Shown here: piece after piece, positions 29,598 through 39,957 of the stretch
How positions within the stretch are numbered: position 1 is the stretch's first letter
How the letters are laid out: each line of letters opens with the position of its first letter
DNA from: an uncultured Methylophaga sp.
GTDB lineage: Bacteria; Pseudomonadota; Gammaproteobacteria; Nitrosococcales; Methylophagaceae
NCBI RefSeq assembly: GCF_947259025.1
Contig: NZ_CAMYKO010000004.1
Span: 489,642-553,641 of the forward strand
DNA length: 64,000 nucleotides
Direction: 5' to 3'
The notes under the pieces: model-generated
Told to the model about the DNA's origin: nothing
Databases searched by the model: none
What the model saw: only the letters and a program-made list of their open reading frames with translations
Position numbers and translations under genes: made by a program

Positions 29598-31724
29598 CTA
29601 CTGCAGTGAAGCTTGAACACAGCGGATAATGCCGTAGTAGTATGTTTCATCGAGGGCCTGATGCACCGCCTTCAGGCTCTCGGCTTTTTCTCCCAGAGAC
29701 TCGATGGTGACGACGATTTCATTGAGTTGCTTGTCTTCCAGCCCCAGCACCTGTTTGACATCCAACAGGCCAGCACTGATGCCGTCTGATAAATGGCTGT
29801 AGACCGTGCTTGGTTTCAATTCTCTGTCGGCTGCAATCTGCGCCGGGTTCAGACCCTGCTCATGCATCATGAGCGTCTGATTGACGGTATCGCTCAAACC
29901 ATTATTGAGCAGTTCAGACAAGGGATGCGCCTCAATCACCTTGAGAAAGGGCCGGCCGTAATGTTCCAGCTTTTGCTTGCCGATCCCGGAAATACGCTGC
30001 ATGGCTTCCATATCGGCAGGCCGGTACTGGCACATTTCCAGCAGCGTCGAATCATGGAAAATCACATAGGGCGGTACGCCATTGTCCTTGGCGATATCTG
30101 AACGCAGCGTTCGCAACGCTTCCCACAGCGCTTCATCCTGAGGGCGCACCGTTGTTTTTTTCTTGCCGGTTTTGGCAGCCGCCTGTTTTTGCTGTTGCTT
30201 GCGTAAATGCAACGTCTGTTTGCCATGGAGCAAGGCCCGGCACTTTTCGGTTAAACGCAAAGCCCCGTATCGGTTGATATCAATATCCAGGTATCCGGTT
30301 GCCACCAGTTGCCGGAATATGCCCCGCCACTGCGTGGCATTCAGCTCGGTGCCAATAGCAAAGGTGCTGATTTGATCATGCTGATTGTGTTTGATGCGCT
30401 CATCCTCATTGCCCAGCAGCACATCAATCAGATAGTTGACGCCAAAACGCTGGCCGGTTCGAAACACACAGGACAAGGCTTTTTGGGCGATTTCGGTGGC
30501 ATCAAACTGTTCCGGTGGATTGACGCAATTATCGCACTGACCGCATTTTTGCGGGGCATCCTCGTCAAAGTAAGCGAGCAGGGCATGGCGGCGGCAGGTA
30601 ATCAGTTCGCATAAACCCAGCATCGCTTCCAACTTGTGATGCTCGACGCGTTTAACCATCTCCGGCGCATCGGAGTCCTGCATAAACTGGCGCAAAGTAA
30701 TCACATCCTGCAGGCCGTAGGCCATCCAGGCGTTGGCGGGCAGACCGTCGCGACCGGCGCGGCCGGTTTCCTGGTAATAAGCCTCGATATTCTTGGGCAA
30801 ATTCAGATGCGCCACAAAGCGTACATCAGGTTTATCAATGCCCATACCAAAGGCAATAGTGGCCACGATAATCACGCCTTCCTCGCGCAAAAAGCGTTGC
30901 TGGGTATGAGCCCGTAACTCTGCCGATAACCCGGCATGATAGGGCAGAGCGGTGCGGCCCTGCTGTTGCAGCCAGTCCGCCGTGGCTTCGACTTTTTTGC
31001 GCGACAGGCAATAAACAATACCGGCGTCATTAGCATGCTGGCTCTCGATAAACTGCCATAACTGTTGCCGGGCCTGACGTGCCTCGGCAATTGAGTAGAA
31101 AATATTGTCGCGGTCAAAGCTGTTGAGGTAGACCTCAGCCTGCTGCAGATTGAGTTGCTCGATAATCTCGCCGCGGGTGCGTTTATCAGCGGTGGCCGTC
31201 AGCGCAATGCGGGGAATAGTGGGGAAACGTTCATGCAGGATGCGCAGTTGCTGATATTCGGGGCGAAAATCATGGCCCCATTGAGATACGCAGTGCGCTT
31301 CATCAATGGCAAACAGTGAGATAGTCAGTCGATCCAACAAGCTCAGCATGCGCTGACTCAGCAGCCGCTCCGGTGCCACATACAAGAGATCAATCTTGCC
31401 TGCTTCAAGCCGAGCCTCGACCTCATTCATCTCGTTGATCGACAGGCTGGAATTCAGAAACGCCGCCTGAATGCCGAGTTCCTGCAAAGCCACTACCTGA
31501 TCCTGCATCAGGGCAATCAGGGGAGAGACCACCACGGCGGCGCCGGGGCGAACCAAAGCGGGGATTTGATAGCAAAGCGACTTACCGCCACCGGTGGGCA
31601 TCAATACCAGCGCATCGCCACCGTTGATCACCTGCTCGACAATGGCGGCCTGATTATGGCGGAATTGGTCGTAACCAAAGACGTTTTGCAGCACTTCCTG
31701 TGCAGTTTGTCCTTTAATATCCAT
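29598..31724 (-). CDS. recQ: ATP-dependent DNA helicase RecQ
   Basis: 3'-5' helicase in recombination repair. The 708-residue protein, somewhat longer than E. coli RecQ, has Walker [39 protein letters not shown] and [16 protein letters not shown]. The zinc-binding cysteines [15 protein letters not shown] and CGQCDNC, a winged helix, an HRDC domain (about 520-600) and an extra C-terminal helical region complete it. Convergent with xthA. Confidence 0.95.
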   Translation of the reverse strand: MDIKGQTAQEVLQNVFGYDQFRHNQAAIVEQVINGGDALVLMPTGGGKSLCYQIPALVRPGAAVVVSPLIALMQDQVVALQELGIQAAFLNSSLSINEMNEVEARLEAGKIDLLYVAPERLLSQRMLSLLDRLTISLFAIDEAHCVSQWGHDFRPEYQQLRILHERFPTIPRIALTATADKRTRGEIIEQLNLQQAEVYLNSFDRDNIFYSIAEARQARQQLWQFIESQHANDAGIVYCLSRKKVEATADWLQQQGRTALPYHAGLSAELRAHTQQRFLREEGVIIVATIAFGMGIDKPDVRFVAHLNLPKNIEAYYQETGRAGRDGLPANAWMAYGLQDVITLRQFMQDSDAPEMVKRVEHHKLEAMLGLCELITCRRHALLAYFDEDAPQKCGQCDNCVNPPEQFDATEIAQKALSCVFRTGQRFGVNYLIDVLLGNEDERIKHNQHDQISTFAIGTELNATQWRGIFRQLVATGYLDIDINRYGALRLTEKCRALLHGKQTLHLRKQQQKQAAAKTGKKKTTVRPQDEALWEALRTLRSDIAKDNGVPPYVIFHDSTLLEMCQYRPADMEAMQRISGIGKQKLEHYGRPFLKVIEAHPLSELLNNGLSDTVNQTLMMHEQGLNPAQIAADRELKPSTVYSHLSDGISAGLLDVKQVLGLEDKQLNEIVVTIESLGEKAESLKAVHQALDETYYYGIIRCVQASLQ

Positions 31725-31793
31725 AGCAATTCAAAAACTGGCAAAGCGCCATTATGGCAAATTCGAGTTTGTTTATCTTCGATGACCTAGCAG

Positions 31794-31910
31794 TTTCGCC
31801 TTGTGGGCGAGTCAGGGCTTTTGCGCCATGCCCCTAACAAGCAAAGGGCGTGCTACTTGTCAGCATAAACGGGGCATTTTGGCGAAGCGAAATTAAAGTT
31901 AGGGTGAAAC
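31794..31910. repeat. Noncoding repeat, short copy
   Basis: Starts TTTCGCCTTGTGGGCGAGTC, has CCCTAACAA in the middle and ends with CAGCATAAACGGGG, AAATTAAAGTTAGGG and GAAAC. The second copy at 32018 shares both ends. Confidence 0.7.
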
Positions 31911-32017
31911 GCTGCACCTTGATTCTTGCTCTCTTTAAGTCATTGCAAGCAGGCTATGCCTGCGTGGCAATCTAGGCCCAATATTGAGTTTGCTGCCCCC
32001 TGTATTGCGTGGATTAA

Positions 32018-32244
32018 TTTCGCCTCGTGGGCGAGTCAGGGAAATGCTTGCCCATTTCCCTAACAACCCTAGGGCACCCGACTATGCTGGCCTATCGGCT
32101 TCACTGCGTTGCTCAGCCTGTCTGGCGGTCGACCAAAACTCGCTGTCGCTCAGACACTGCCCGACCTTCTCCCAGACAAGCTTACGCTACTCGTCAGCAT
32201 AAACGGGGAATTTTGGCGATGTGAAATTAAAGTTAGGGAGAAAC
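32018..32244. repeat. Noncoding repeat, long copy
   Basis: Shares its left about 50 and right about 60 bases with the copy at 31794, with roughly 110 extra internal bases rich in GTCGCTCAGAC-like words. Both lie in the same orientation. Confidence 0.7.
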
Positions 32245-32267
32245 TCGATTCAGCCCTTTCTCACAGT

Positions 32268-33047
32268 TCACAATCGAATATTACGATTGACTCTTCTTCG
32301 CTGGAAATGACGGATTCTACCTGCCAGGAAATCAGTCAGGGGCTGCCAAAACCTTGCAAGTAGATATATACAGAGAGGCACTGAGTAGAAAAACCACAGT
32401 CCCTGAACAGACTTGACATTATAGATTACGAATTCTAGAGCATCAGCTTTTGTTAGTGGTGATGTTGGATCGGCACTTAAAATTCCAACCAGTCCACCCA
32501 GTACCGGAGCGACAGCTTGATAGTACCAACTGATGAGCAGGAAAAAAGGTAATAGTGACAGGTACGGTCTGCTGTATTGATTTGGTAACAAAAAGTGGAG
32601 AGTGCTGAATAAGAGCAGCACAGTCATGATCAGCATGCTGGGGGATATCATATACTCCAATGCCCGTCCGCTACTGGTTTCAAAAGTAACGTAAGGCATG
32701 ACATCAAAGTATTCCATTGAAACCCCATGTAGTACCAGTAAACTCATGCACAAACAAAGTAGTGGTTTGTTGTCACGTTGCCACCAATAAGTCATTCCGA
32801 GAGGAATCAGGCTAATCAGAATCAAAAGCGTCGGGTAGTTAAAACGTGAGAGTTCATCTGCCAGTTCTAACATGGGGCCGAGTTCCAATGAGGTGTAGTA
32901 CAGTGCTATCAAAAACATCAAAGTCACGGGTATTATCAAGTAGATAATGAACAGTCTTAGCAGCACCCCGCAAAGGCGAATGAAAAAAGTCTTATTGAAG
33001 CGAAAATCCATTTCCTTTTTATCCTGACTGATAGTTTTTATAAACAT
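32268..33047 (-). CDS. Hypothetical polytopic membrane protein
   Basis: The 259-residue product has six or so hydrophobic segments (for example IRLCGVLLRLFIIYLIIPV, LLILISLIPLGMTYW and MLIMTVLLLFSTLHFLL) and a basic C terminus (RRVNRNIRL). Start may be 33047 or the Met at 33011; neither has an ideal ribosome site. No family recognised. Codon use is more AT-rich than the neighbours and it adjoins repeats, so it may be acquired DNA. Confidence 0.6.
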   Translation of the reverse strand: MFIKTISQDKKEMDFRFNKTFFIRLCGVLLRLFIIYLIIPVTLMFLIALYYTSLELGPMLELADELSRFNYPTLLILISLIPLGMTYWWQRDNKPLLCLCMSLLVLHGVSMEYFDVMPYVTFETSSGRALEYMISPSMLIMTVLLLFSTLHFLLPNQYSRPYLSLLPFFLLISWYYQAVAPVLGGLVGILSADPTSPLTKADALEFVIYNVKSVQGLWFFYSVPLCIYLLARFWQPLTDFLAGRIRHFQRRRVNRNIRL

Positions 33048-33102
33048 ACCCTGACTTCTAACGTGAGGGTATAAGAGATTTTCCCTAAGCGTCGGACACT
33101 CA

Positions 33103-34191
33103 TCAAAATGGGTCGCTGAAGGCTAAATCTAGCTGTGACTGCAGATCTTCTGATTTTCCTGCATCAAACCCACTCAAACTCAAGCCCACTAACCTGACCG
33201 GATTTTTGCCTGCTTCAGTCCGCGCCAACAGCATAGGAATCACTTCACGTAAATCACCGAGTGCGATGCTATGTTCCAGCGTATGCGCCCGGGTGATCTG
33301 CTGAAAGTCAGCATATTTCACTTTGACCGTCACGGTTCTTGCATTTAGCTTCTGTTTAGCAAGACTTTCCAACACGATCTCGGCAAGATCCAGTAATTTG
33401 GCCGTTAGTTCGGTAACAGAAGTAATATCCTGTGCAAAGGTGGTTTCCTTGCCCAAAGATTTACGGGTGCGGGTACTGCGTACCGGCCGTTCATCAATGG
33501 CGCGGGCGATATTGAAATAATACTGGCCGGCTTTGCCGAAACGGTCGGTGAGTTGTGCCAGTGTTTTATTGCGTAAATCCAGGCCGGTTTCTATGCCCAG
33601 TTGTTTCATCTTGGTTTCCGTAGCCGGACCGATACCGTGAAACTTGCCGACGGGTAGGGTTTCCACAAACTTTTCGCCCTGTTCAGGGCGAATCACATAG
33701 AGGCCGTTGGGTTTATCCATATCGGAAGCAATCTTGGCCAGAAACTTGTTATAGGAAACGCCGGCCGAGGCAGTGAGACGGGTTTCTTTCAGGATATCGC
33801 GCTTGATTGCCTTGGCGATGAGTGTTGCCGAACCATTGAAATCGGCGGTATAGCTGACATCGAGATAGGCTTCGTCCAGCGACAGCGGCTCGACTTCACT
33901 GGCATAGCGCCAGAAAATCTCGCGGATTTGGCCGGAGACTTCACGGTAGGCTTCAAAACGCGGTCGCACAAAAATGGCTTGCGGACATAAACGGTAGGCC
34001 CGGGCGCAGGGCATGGCCGAGTGAATGCCAAACTGTCTGGCTTCATAACTGCAGGCCGCGACCACACCACGGCTGTCGGGCTGACCTCCGACGATCAGCG
34101 GTTTGCCCTGATACTCGGGATGGTCGCGTTGTTCTACGGAAGCGAAAAAAGCATCCATATCAACGTGAATAATTTTCCGTTGTCGACTCAT
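33103..34191 (-). CDS. dinB: DNA polymerase IV
   Basis: Y-family translesion polymerase of 362 residues. Catalytic motifs are MDAFFASVEQRD and SLDEAYLDVSY; the helix-hairpin-helix LPVGKFHGIGPATETKMKQLGI and little-finger domain follow. The usual beta-clamp-binding C-terminal peptide is not obvious; the protein ends LDLAFSDPF, which may serve. No correctly spaced LexA box was found upstream. Confidence 0.94.
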   Translation of the reverse strand: MSRQRKIIHVDMDAFFASVEQRDHPEYQGKPLIVGGQPDSRGVVAACSYEARQFGIHSAMPCARAYRLCPQAIFVRPRFEAYREVSGQIREIFWRYASEVEPLSLDEAYLDVSYTADFNGSATLIAKAIKRDILKETRLTASAGVSYNKFLAKIASDMDKPNGLYVIRPEQGEKFVETLPVGKFHGIGPATETKMKQLGIETGLDLRNKTLAQLTDRFGKAGQYYFNIARAIDERPVRSTRTRKSLGKETTFAQDITSVTELTAKLLDLAEIVLESLAKQKLNARTVTVKVKYADFQQITRAHTLEHSIALGDLREVIPMLLARTEAGKNPVRLVGLSLSGFDAGKSEDLQSQLDLAFSDPF

Positions 34192-34330
34192 GTTGGTTGG
34201 CAGTGGGATTGGTATTCTCTATATTTTCTCATCATTTGACCGCGCTGACATCTGTTGTTGTGACAGCCAAAGTGGATTGCCTGATGCGTCAATGATACTT
34301 TAGCTGCTTAACCCGATCAGAGAGTCCGGC

Positions 34331-35872
34331 TTGATAGCACATCTACGTTCATGGCAGCAGAGTTTGCAGGCATTTTCCCATCCGCGGGTGGTGACGATGC
34401 TGTTCTACGGGATTGCTGCCGGACTGCCGCTACTACTGATTTTTTCCTCGCTCAGTCTATGGCTGCGTGAAGCCGGGGTGGAACGCGCCGCGGTGACTTA
34501 TTTCAGCTGGGCTGCGCTGGGCTATTCCTTTAAATTTATCTGGGCGCCGCTGGTCGATGTGATTCCCATACCGCTGCTGACTAGGACGCTGGGGCGGCGT
34601 CGTGCCTGGTTATTGCTGTCACAACTGATGATTGTACTGGCGATTGTGTTGATGGCCATGATTGATCCGGCCAGTCAGGGGCTAACGCTGATGGCGTTGG
34701 CGGCCGTATTGCTGGGCTTTTCCGCGGCGACCCAGGATGTGGTGATCGATGCCTACCGGATTGAATCAGCCGGTCCGGATTTGCAGGCCATGATGTCAGC
34801 CAGTTATATCGCCGGATATCGTATCGGCATGCTGCTGGCAGGGGCCGGCGCGCTGTATCTGGCCAGTTTGTTCGGTTCAACAGCGGACGACTATAGTTAT
34901 GACGCCTGGCAACTGACCTATATCGCCATGGCTGGGCTGATGCTGATTGGCATTATCACCACCCTGGTGATTAAAGAGCCTGAAGTGAACCGTGGCGAGA
35001 CTTCACAAAGAGCCGCTGACTACCTGGGGCTGTTTTTTACTTTTGTGGTCGGCGTCAGTGGCTTTATCGGCTTTTTTGCGGCCAGTGGCGATTTGGTCAT
35101 CCAGCTTAAAACGATATTGACCGGTTGGGTGTATAACCCAGCTTTGGCTTCGGTGCTGATTGAAATGCTGCGTTTTATCCTGGCAACACTGGTAGCAGTG
35201 TTGCTGGCCAAGTTATGCCTGGGCTTTGACTGGGTCAACCGGGATTTGCTGGCCCGAAGTTACGTCGAACCGGTACAGGATTTCTTCCGCCGTTATGGCT
35301 GGTCGCTGGCGTGGTTACTGCTGGCTTTGGTGGGCTTGTATCGCATTTCCGATATCGTGCTCGGTGTGATTGCCAATGTGTTTTATCAGGACATGGGCTT
35401 CACCAAGCCACAAATTGCCACGGTGGTGAAAACCTTTGGCTTGTTGATGACGCTGGTAGGGGGATTCCTGGGCGGCATCCTGTCGATGCGCTTTGGCGTG
35501 ATGCGGATTTTGCTGCTGGGTGCGATCCTGTCCTCGGCTACCAACCTGTTGTTTATGATGCTGGCCGGCATGGGCAATGAAGTGTGGATGCTGTATGTGG
35601 TGATTTCAGCCGATAATCTGTCTGCCGGCCTCGCAACAGCGGCGTTTGTGGCTTTCCTGTCGAGTCTGACCAATATCTCGTTTACTGCCGTGCAGTATGC
35701 GATTTTCTCTTCGCTGATGACCCTGTTGCCTAAGGTGCTGGGCGGCTACTCGGGATCAATGGTGGAAAGCATTGGCTACCAGGGCTTCTTTTTATCCACT
35801 GCGCTGATGGGCTTGCCGGTATTGTTGCTGGTGATACTGGCAGCGAAACGCTTTAATCTGGAAAAGTCATGA
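34331..35872 (+). CDS. ampG: AmpG-like muropeptide MFS transporter
   Basis: Inner-membrane transporter of 513 residues related to AmpG, which imports anhydromuropeptides for cell-wall recycling. The start MIAHLRSWQQSLQAFSHPRV followed by LFYGIAAGLPLLLIFSSLS and FKFIWAPLVD are characteristic. About 12-14 membrane segments are visible. Translation seems to begin at TTG (34331); no in-frame ATG lies nearby. It overlaps the next gene by ATGA. Family assignment is firm, exact substrate inferred. Confidence 0.85.
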   Translation: MIAHLRSWQQSLQAFSHPRVVTMLFYGIAAGLPLLLIFSSLSLWLREAGVERAAVTYFSWAALGYSFKFIWAPLVDVIPIPLLTRTLGRRRAWLLLSQLMIVLAIVLMAMIDPASQGLTLMALAAVLLGFSAATQDVVIDAYRIESAGPDLQAMMSASYIAGYRIGMLLAGAGALYLASLFGSTADDYSYDAWQLTYIAMAGLMLIGIITTLVIKEPEVNRGETSQRAADYLGLFFTFVVGVSGFIGFFAASGDLVIQLKTILTGWVYNPALASVLIEMLRFILATLVAVLLAKLCLGFDWVNRDLLARSYVEPVQDFFRRYGWSLAWLLLALVGLYRISDIVLGVIANVFYQDMGFTKPQIATVVKTFGLLMTLVGGFLGGILSMRFGVMRILLLGAILSSATNLLFMMLAGMGNEVWMLYVVISADNLSAGLATAAFVAFLSSLTNISFTAVQYAIFSSLMTLLPKVLGGYSGSMVESIGYQGFFLSTALMGLPVLLLVILAAKRFNLEKS

Positions 35873-36465
35873 CTGGCCGCAATCTGTTATTCCTGATCCT
35901 GATTGCGGTGTTTGTCTGGCAGTGCCGGGCAGCCGAAACTGTCAGTCTGGGGCCGGGGGTGAAAGTGGAGCAACCACCCCGGCAAACGCCGATAGACAAT
36001 GGCGAAGATTTTGCGCATTCGCAGTATCTGATTACCCCACTGGCCGATATTGAGATGAAAGCCAAGGTTTTGTCTCGTGAGGATTATATGCTGGATCGTG
36101 AGAGTGAATTGGCACCTACCGATCTGGCTTTAGGCTGGCAGCAGATGTCGGATGAGAGCGTGCTGGCCCAGATTGGTATCAGCCAGTCCGGCCGTTGGTA
36201 TCGTTGGCGGGTTGATGAGTTTCCGATTCCTCGGCGGGCGATTGAAACCCAGAGCGCCAATATGCATATGGTGCCGGCCAATGAGCAAGTGGCAGCGATG
36301 CTGGATAACGTCCGCAGCGGGCAGATTATCAGTCTGCAGGGCCAGTTAATCCGGGCCCAGGCCAGCGATGGCTGGCGCTGGCAAAGTTCGCTGACACGCG
36401 AAGATACCGGTGACAATGCCTGCGAACTGGTCTATGTGACCGCGTTAGAGATTGTATCGCCCTAG
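35869..36465 (+). CDS. Hypothetical secreted protein coupled to ampG-like gene
   Basis: The 198-residue product has an N-terminal signal segment (MTGRNLLFLILIAVFVWQCRA) and no further membrane span. The middle contains FAHSQYLITPLADIEMKAKVLSREDYMLDRE and the C-terminal half LALGWQQMSDESVLAQIGISQSGRWYRWRV, which resembles conserved proteins of unknown function in Proteobacteria. It overlaps the transporter by ATGA, so a periplasmic partner role is possible. Its stop codon overlaps that of ppnN (CTAG). Confidence 0.75.
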   Translation: MTGRNLLFLILIAVFVWQCRAAETVSLGPGVKVEQPPRQTPIDNGEDFAHSQYLITPLADIEMKAKVLSREDYMLDRESELAPTDLALGWQQMSDESVLAQIGISQSGRWYRWRVDEFPIPRRAIETQSANMHMVPANEQVAAMLDNVRSGQIISLQGQLIRAQASDGWRWQSSLTREDTGDNACELVYVTALEIVSP

Positions 36466-37829
36466 GCTGATTTTTTCGCCAGTTGATAACAGGGCCGGTA
36501 GGCTTTCTTATCCTGTCCCAGTTTCATCCTTTGTTCGCTGACAAACACCTGCAGCAGATGATCGATAGCCTGCAAAATGGCCGGATCACCATCAATGATA
36601 TATGGCCCGTGTTTGGCCACTTCTCGAATGCCGAAGGCTTTGACGTTGCCCGCCACAATGCCGGAAAAAGCAGAGCGGATCTGGCTGGCAAGCTCATGTT
36701 TTGGCAGGGCCGGGTCCAGTTTCAGATTGGCCATATTGGCATGGGTGGGCACAAACGGAAACTGCAGTTCGGGATCAATATTGAGCTGCCAGTTGAAATA
36801 AAAGGCATCCTGACTGGAATAACGATCGCGATGAACCTGTTCTACGGATTCGCGCACGATAGCGCCGACTTTATCGGGTTCACCAATGACGATCTGATAC
36901 AGCTCACTGACCTCATCGCCCAGGCACTGACGTAAAAAATTATCCAGCGTTTCAAAATAATCACGACAGCATTCCGGCCCGGCAAACACCAGCGGAATCC
37001 CCTGCTGATTATCCGGGTGCAGCAAGATGCTGAGCAGATACATGATTTCTTCAACCGTGCCCACGCCACCCGGAAAGACCACGATGGTATGGCCCAGGCG
37101 GACAAAGGCTTCCAGCCGTTTTTCGATATCGGGCATGATCACCAGTTCATTGACGATAGCATTGGGTGACTCCGAGGCGATGATGCCCGGTTCACTGATA
37201 CCGATGTAACGACCGTTTTTAATCTGCTGTTTGGCGTGGCCGACCGCCGCGCCTTTCATCGGTCCTTTCATGGCACCAATGCCGCAGCCGGTGATGATAT
37301 CCAGACCGCGCAGCCCGAACTCATAGCCAACCTGCTTGGCATAATCGTATTCATCACGCGGAATGGAGTGGCCGCCCCAGCACACCACCAGGTTGGGTGA
37401 AACGGCTGGTTTCACCACGCCGGCATTACGCAGAATGCGGAATACCTTATCGGTGATCTTGGCCGGATCATTGGCTTCTTCGGCCAGGATCTTGAAGTCG
37501 GTATAAACAATATCGCGTAATACCGAAGACAGATGTTCCTGAATACCGCGGATGATTTTACCGTCAACAAAAGACTGGGCCGGTGCATTGAGAATTTCCA
37601 GCATTATGCCGCGTGGCTGCGGTTTCAGCCGGATATCAAAGTCAGCAAAGGTGTTGAAGATTTCCTCGGCGTCATCCTGTTCACTGTCGGTGTTGAGGAT
37701 GGCCAGCGCACAGTCGCGAAACAGCTTGTGCAGAGAAGCGCTGGGATTACTCAGTTTGAAAATTTCATCCTGGGATAACAGGTTCAGGCTGCGAACCGGG
37801 CGGATGGTAGTGTGAGCCACTTTATTCAT
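36462..37829 (-). CDS. ppnN: Nucleotide 5'-monophosphate nucleosidase PpnN (YgdH)
   Basis: Cleaves purine/pyrimidine monophosphates to base and ribose-5-phosphate; E. coli PpnN is activated by (p)ppGpp. The 455-residue length matches. The LOG-type catalytic motif PGGVGTVEEIMYL is clear, with GGHSIPRDEYDYAK and ITGCGIGAMKGPMKGA before it. I start at ATG 37829 (AAGG upstream) rather than the longer frame, so the protein starts MNKVAHTTIRPVRSL. Monocistronic and convergent with the upstream pair. Confidence 0.9.
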   Translation of the reverse strand: MNKVAHTTIRPVRSLNLLSQDEIFKLSNPSASLHKLFRDCALAILNTDSEQDDAEEIFNTFADFDIRLKPQPRGIMLEILNAPAQSFVDGKIIRGIQEHLSSVLRDIVYTDFKILAEEANDPAKITDKVFRILRNAGVVKPAVSPNLVVCWGGHSIPRDEYDYAKQVGYEFGLRGLDIITGCGIGAMKGPMKGAAVGHAKQQIKNGRYIGISEPGIIASESPNAIVNELVIMPDIEKRLEAFVRLGHTIVVFPGGVGTVEEIMYLLSILLHPDNQQGIPLVFAGPECCRDYFETLDNFLRQCLGDEVSELYQIVIGEPDKVGAIVRESVEQVHRDRYSSQDAFYFNWQLNIDPELQFPFVPTHANMANLKLDPALPKHELASQIRSAFSGIVAGNVKAFGIREVAKHGPYIIDGDPAILQAIDHLLQVFVSEQRMKLGQDKKAYRPCYQLAKKSA

Positions 37830-37936
37830 GCGTGTGCCTTTATCGTTGTTATAGCTTGATGCTCCCACTGTTCGGGGTGCTGATCAATCCCTGTCATTAA
37901 AATTTCATCAATTTGCCCGCATGTCATGGCGCAGGG

Positions 37937-37968
37937 CAAAAAAAAGCCCCTGAGGCAGGGGCTTTTTC
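37937..37968 (-). terminator. Terminator of ssb
   Basis: On the minus strand AGCCCCTGCCTCAGGGGCT is followed by a run of eight or more T. It lies about 20 bases after the ssb stop. Confidence 0.9.
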
Positions 37969-37989
37969 ATGCTTTGTTCTCGGTGATCG

Positions 37990-38478
37990 CTAGAACGGAA
38001 TATCGTCATCGTAATAGTCAGAATCACCACCGTAATCCGGACCGGCAGAGCTGGAAGCCGGTTGCGGTGCATTGTAGCCGCCGGATTGTTGCTGTTGCTG
38101 CGGACGCTGGTCGAAGGAGGTGTCGCCACCACCGCCGCCACTGCCACCGCGGCTGTCGAGCATCGTCATTTCATTGCCGACGATCTCGGTGGTGTAGCGA
38201 TCCTGGCCATCCTGACCCTGCCATTTACGGGTCTGAATGCGACCTTCAATGTAGACCTGCGAGCCCTTATGCAGATATTGCTGGGCGACTTCACCGAGGC
38301 GGTTGCGCAGTACTACGCGGTGCCACTCGGTGCGTTCCTGGCGCTCACCGGTCTGGCGGTCTTTCCAGGTTTCCGAGGTGGCAATACGCAGATTGCAGAC
38401 TGAGCCACCGTTAGGAAAGGCGCGGCTTTCAGGCTCTGTGCCCAGGCGGCCGATGAGGATGACCTTGTTGACTGACAT
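37990..38478 (-). CDS. ssb: Single-stranded DNA-binding protein
   Basis: Tetrameric OB-fold protein of 162 residues protecting ssDNA. It begins [19 protein letters not shown] and has [32 protein letters not shown] Gly/Gln-rich linker ([21 protein letters not shown]) leads to the acidic tip DDDIPF, which recruits partner proteins. It follows the YajR-like gene on the minus strand and faces ppnN with its own terminator. Confidence 0.97.
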   Translation of the reverse strand: MSVNKVILIGRLGTEPESRAFPNGGSVCNLRIATSETWKDRQTGERQERTEWHRVVLRNRLGEVAQQYLHKGSQVYIEGRIQTRKWQGQDGQDRYTTEIVGNEMTMLDSRGGSGGGGGDTSFDQRPQQQQQSGGYNAPQPASSSAGPDYGGDSDYYDDDIPF

Positions 38479-38521
38479 GGCTTATTCCTTGGTTAAAAAT
38501 TAATTGGTCTATTCTACGATG

Positions 38522-39907
38522 CTATGACTGGAAAGCAAAAGACTCGAGTTCGGAAACATCGGTTTCTTCCGGCGAGAACTTCACATAAGCGACCTGCTCT
38601 TCAGGCACCACCACAGTTTCTTTCACACCTTTAATGGCATTGAGCCGGTTAATGAACTGCTCAATATCGGTCATCGCCAGCTCATTCAAATGAATAATGC
38701 GGCTGCTGTAATGTCGTGGCGCCTGCATGGGTAATACCAGCAGCAGCCAGACCACAATCAGCAGGCTGCTGGCCAAGAAAATACCCTGCAGCCCGAATTG
38801 CTGATATAACACCCCGCCCATGGCGCCGCCGATAAAGGCCCCGATAAACTGGGCGCTGGAGTAGATTCCCATTGCCGTGCCTTTATTCTCCAGCGGACTC
38901 AGCTTGGACATCATTGACGGCAGGCTGGCTTCAAGAATATTGAACGCGGTGAAAAACAGCCACAGACAAAACAGGATCAGGGCCAGCGATGTCGGGAATA
39001 TGGCCCAACCCAACTGCGCGATGCCCAACACCGCGATGGCGCCCAGAAAGACCGGTTTCATTTTGCGCTTTTTTTCGGCAATGATGATAAACGGCACCAT
39101 CGCCACAAAAGCCAGTAACAGGATCGGCAGATAGGCCATCACATGCTGGCTTTTGTCGAGACCGGCACTGTCTTGCAGCGCCAATGGCAGGGCAAAGAAG
39201 CTGGTGGTCAAAAGCAGGTGCAGAACCATAATACTGAACACCAGCCGCATGATCTGGGGATTACGCAGCACTTTGCCGAACTGTCTGGGAACCGGCTCAA
39301 TATCGCGGTGACTAACCCGTCGATGCGGTGTCGGCACCCATAAATGTAATACCGCTACGCCCAGTATGGCCATTAAAGCGGTGGCCCAGAAAATACCGGA
39401 CAGGCCAATCCAGTTTTCCAGCGCGGCGCCGGTCGCCAAAGCGATGGAAAAAGACATGCCGATGCTGATACCGATGCTGGCCATGGCTTTGGTGCGCTGT
39501 TCATCGCGGGTCAGATCGGCGGTCAATGCCATGACGGCGGCAGCGACGGCGCCACTGCCCTGCAACAGACGGCCGATAATAACCATTTCAATACTTTCGG
39601 CGAGCGCAGCAACGACACTGCCGGCGGCGAACAGCAACAGACCGAGGGTGATGATTTGTTTGCGGCCGAAGCGATCGGAGAGCATGCCAAACGGGATCTG
39701 CAGCAGCGCCTGGGTCAGACCGTATGCGCCGATTGCCAGACCGATCAGCATCGGCGTGCTGCCGCTGTATTGATGCGCCGATATTGAAAACACCGGCAGG
39801 ATCATAAACAGGCCCAGCATTCTTAAGGCAAAAATAAGGGAGAGACCGGAGATGCTGCGTTTTTCCAAGGCAGTCATCGCGGTCGTGGCAGTTTGTCTTT
39901 GCGTCAT
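38522..39907 (-). CDS. YajR-like MFS transporter with C-terminal YAM domain
   Basis: Inner-membrane major facilitator protein of 461 residues with 12 predicted spans. The MFS signature GMLSDRFGRKQIITLG lies between helices 2 and 3. A soluble ferredoxin-like domain of about 65 residues closes the protein (TDIEQFINRLNAIKGVKETVVV...), as in E. coli YajR. Substrate unknown. It is divergent from uvrA with only 50 bases between, and upstream of ssb. Confidence 0.87.
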   Translation of the reverse strand: MTQRQTATTAMTALEKRSISGLSLIFALRMLGLFMILPVFSISAHQYSGSTPMLIGLAIGAYGLTQALLQIPFGMLSDRFGRKQIITLGLLLFAAGSVVAALAESIEMVIIGRLLQGSGAVAAAVMALTADLTRDEQRTKAMASIGISIGMSFSIALATGAALENWIGLSGIFWATALMAILGVAVLHLWVPTPHRRVSHRDIEPVPRQFGKVLRNPQIMRLVFSIMVLHLLLTTSFFALPLALQDSAGLDKSQHVMAYLPILLLAFVAMVPFIIIAEKKRKMKPVFLGAIAVLGIAQLGWAIFPTSLALILFCLWLFFTAFNILEASLPSMMSKLSPLENKGTAMGIYSSAQFIGAFIGGAMGGVLYQQFGLQGIFLASSLLIVVWLLLVLPMQAPRHYSSRIIHLNELAMTDIEQFINRLNAIKGVKETVVVPEEQVAYVKFSPEETDVSELESFAFQS

Positions 39908-39957
39908 GATAGTTGGACAGAGTATATTGATCCGTTTGATTTTACTACGGAATCCTG

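Larger units (their letters stand above)
31725..32267. other. Gene-free region of about 540 bp with repeats
   Basis: No gene is credible here. It holds two related noncoding repeats (separate entries). Short open frames are caused by the repeats and lack ribosome sites. Confidence 0.6.

Noticed and set aside
34251..34266. LexA-like CTGT...ACAG upstream of dinB
   Set aside because: The spacing is seven bases, not the eight required for a LexA box, and it lies closer to the divergent transporter gene.
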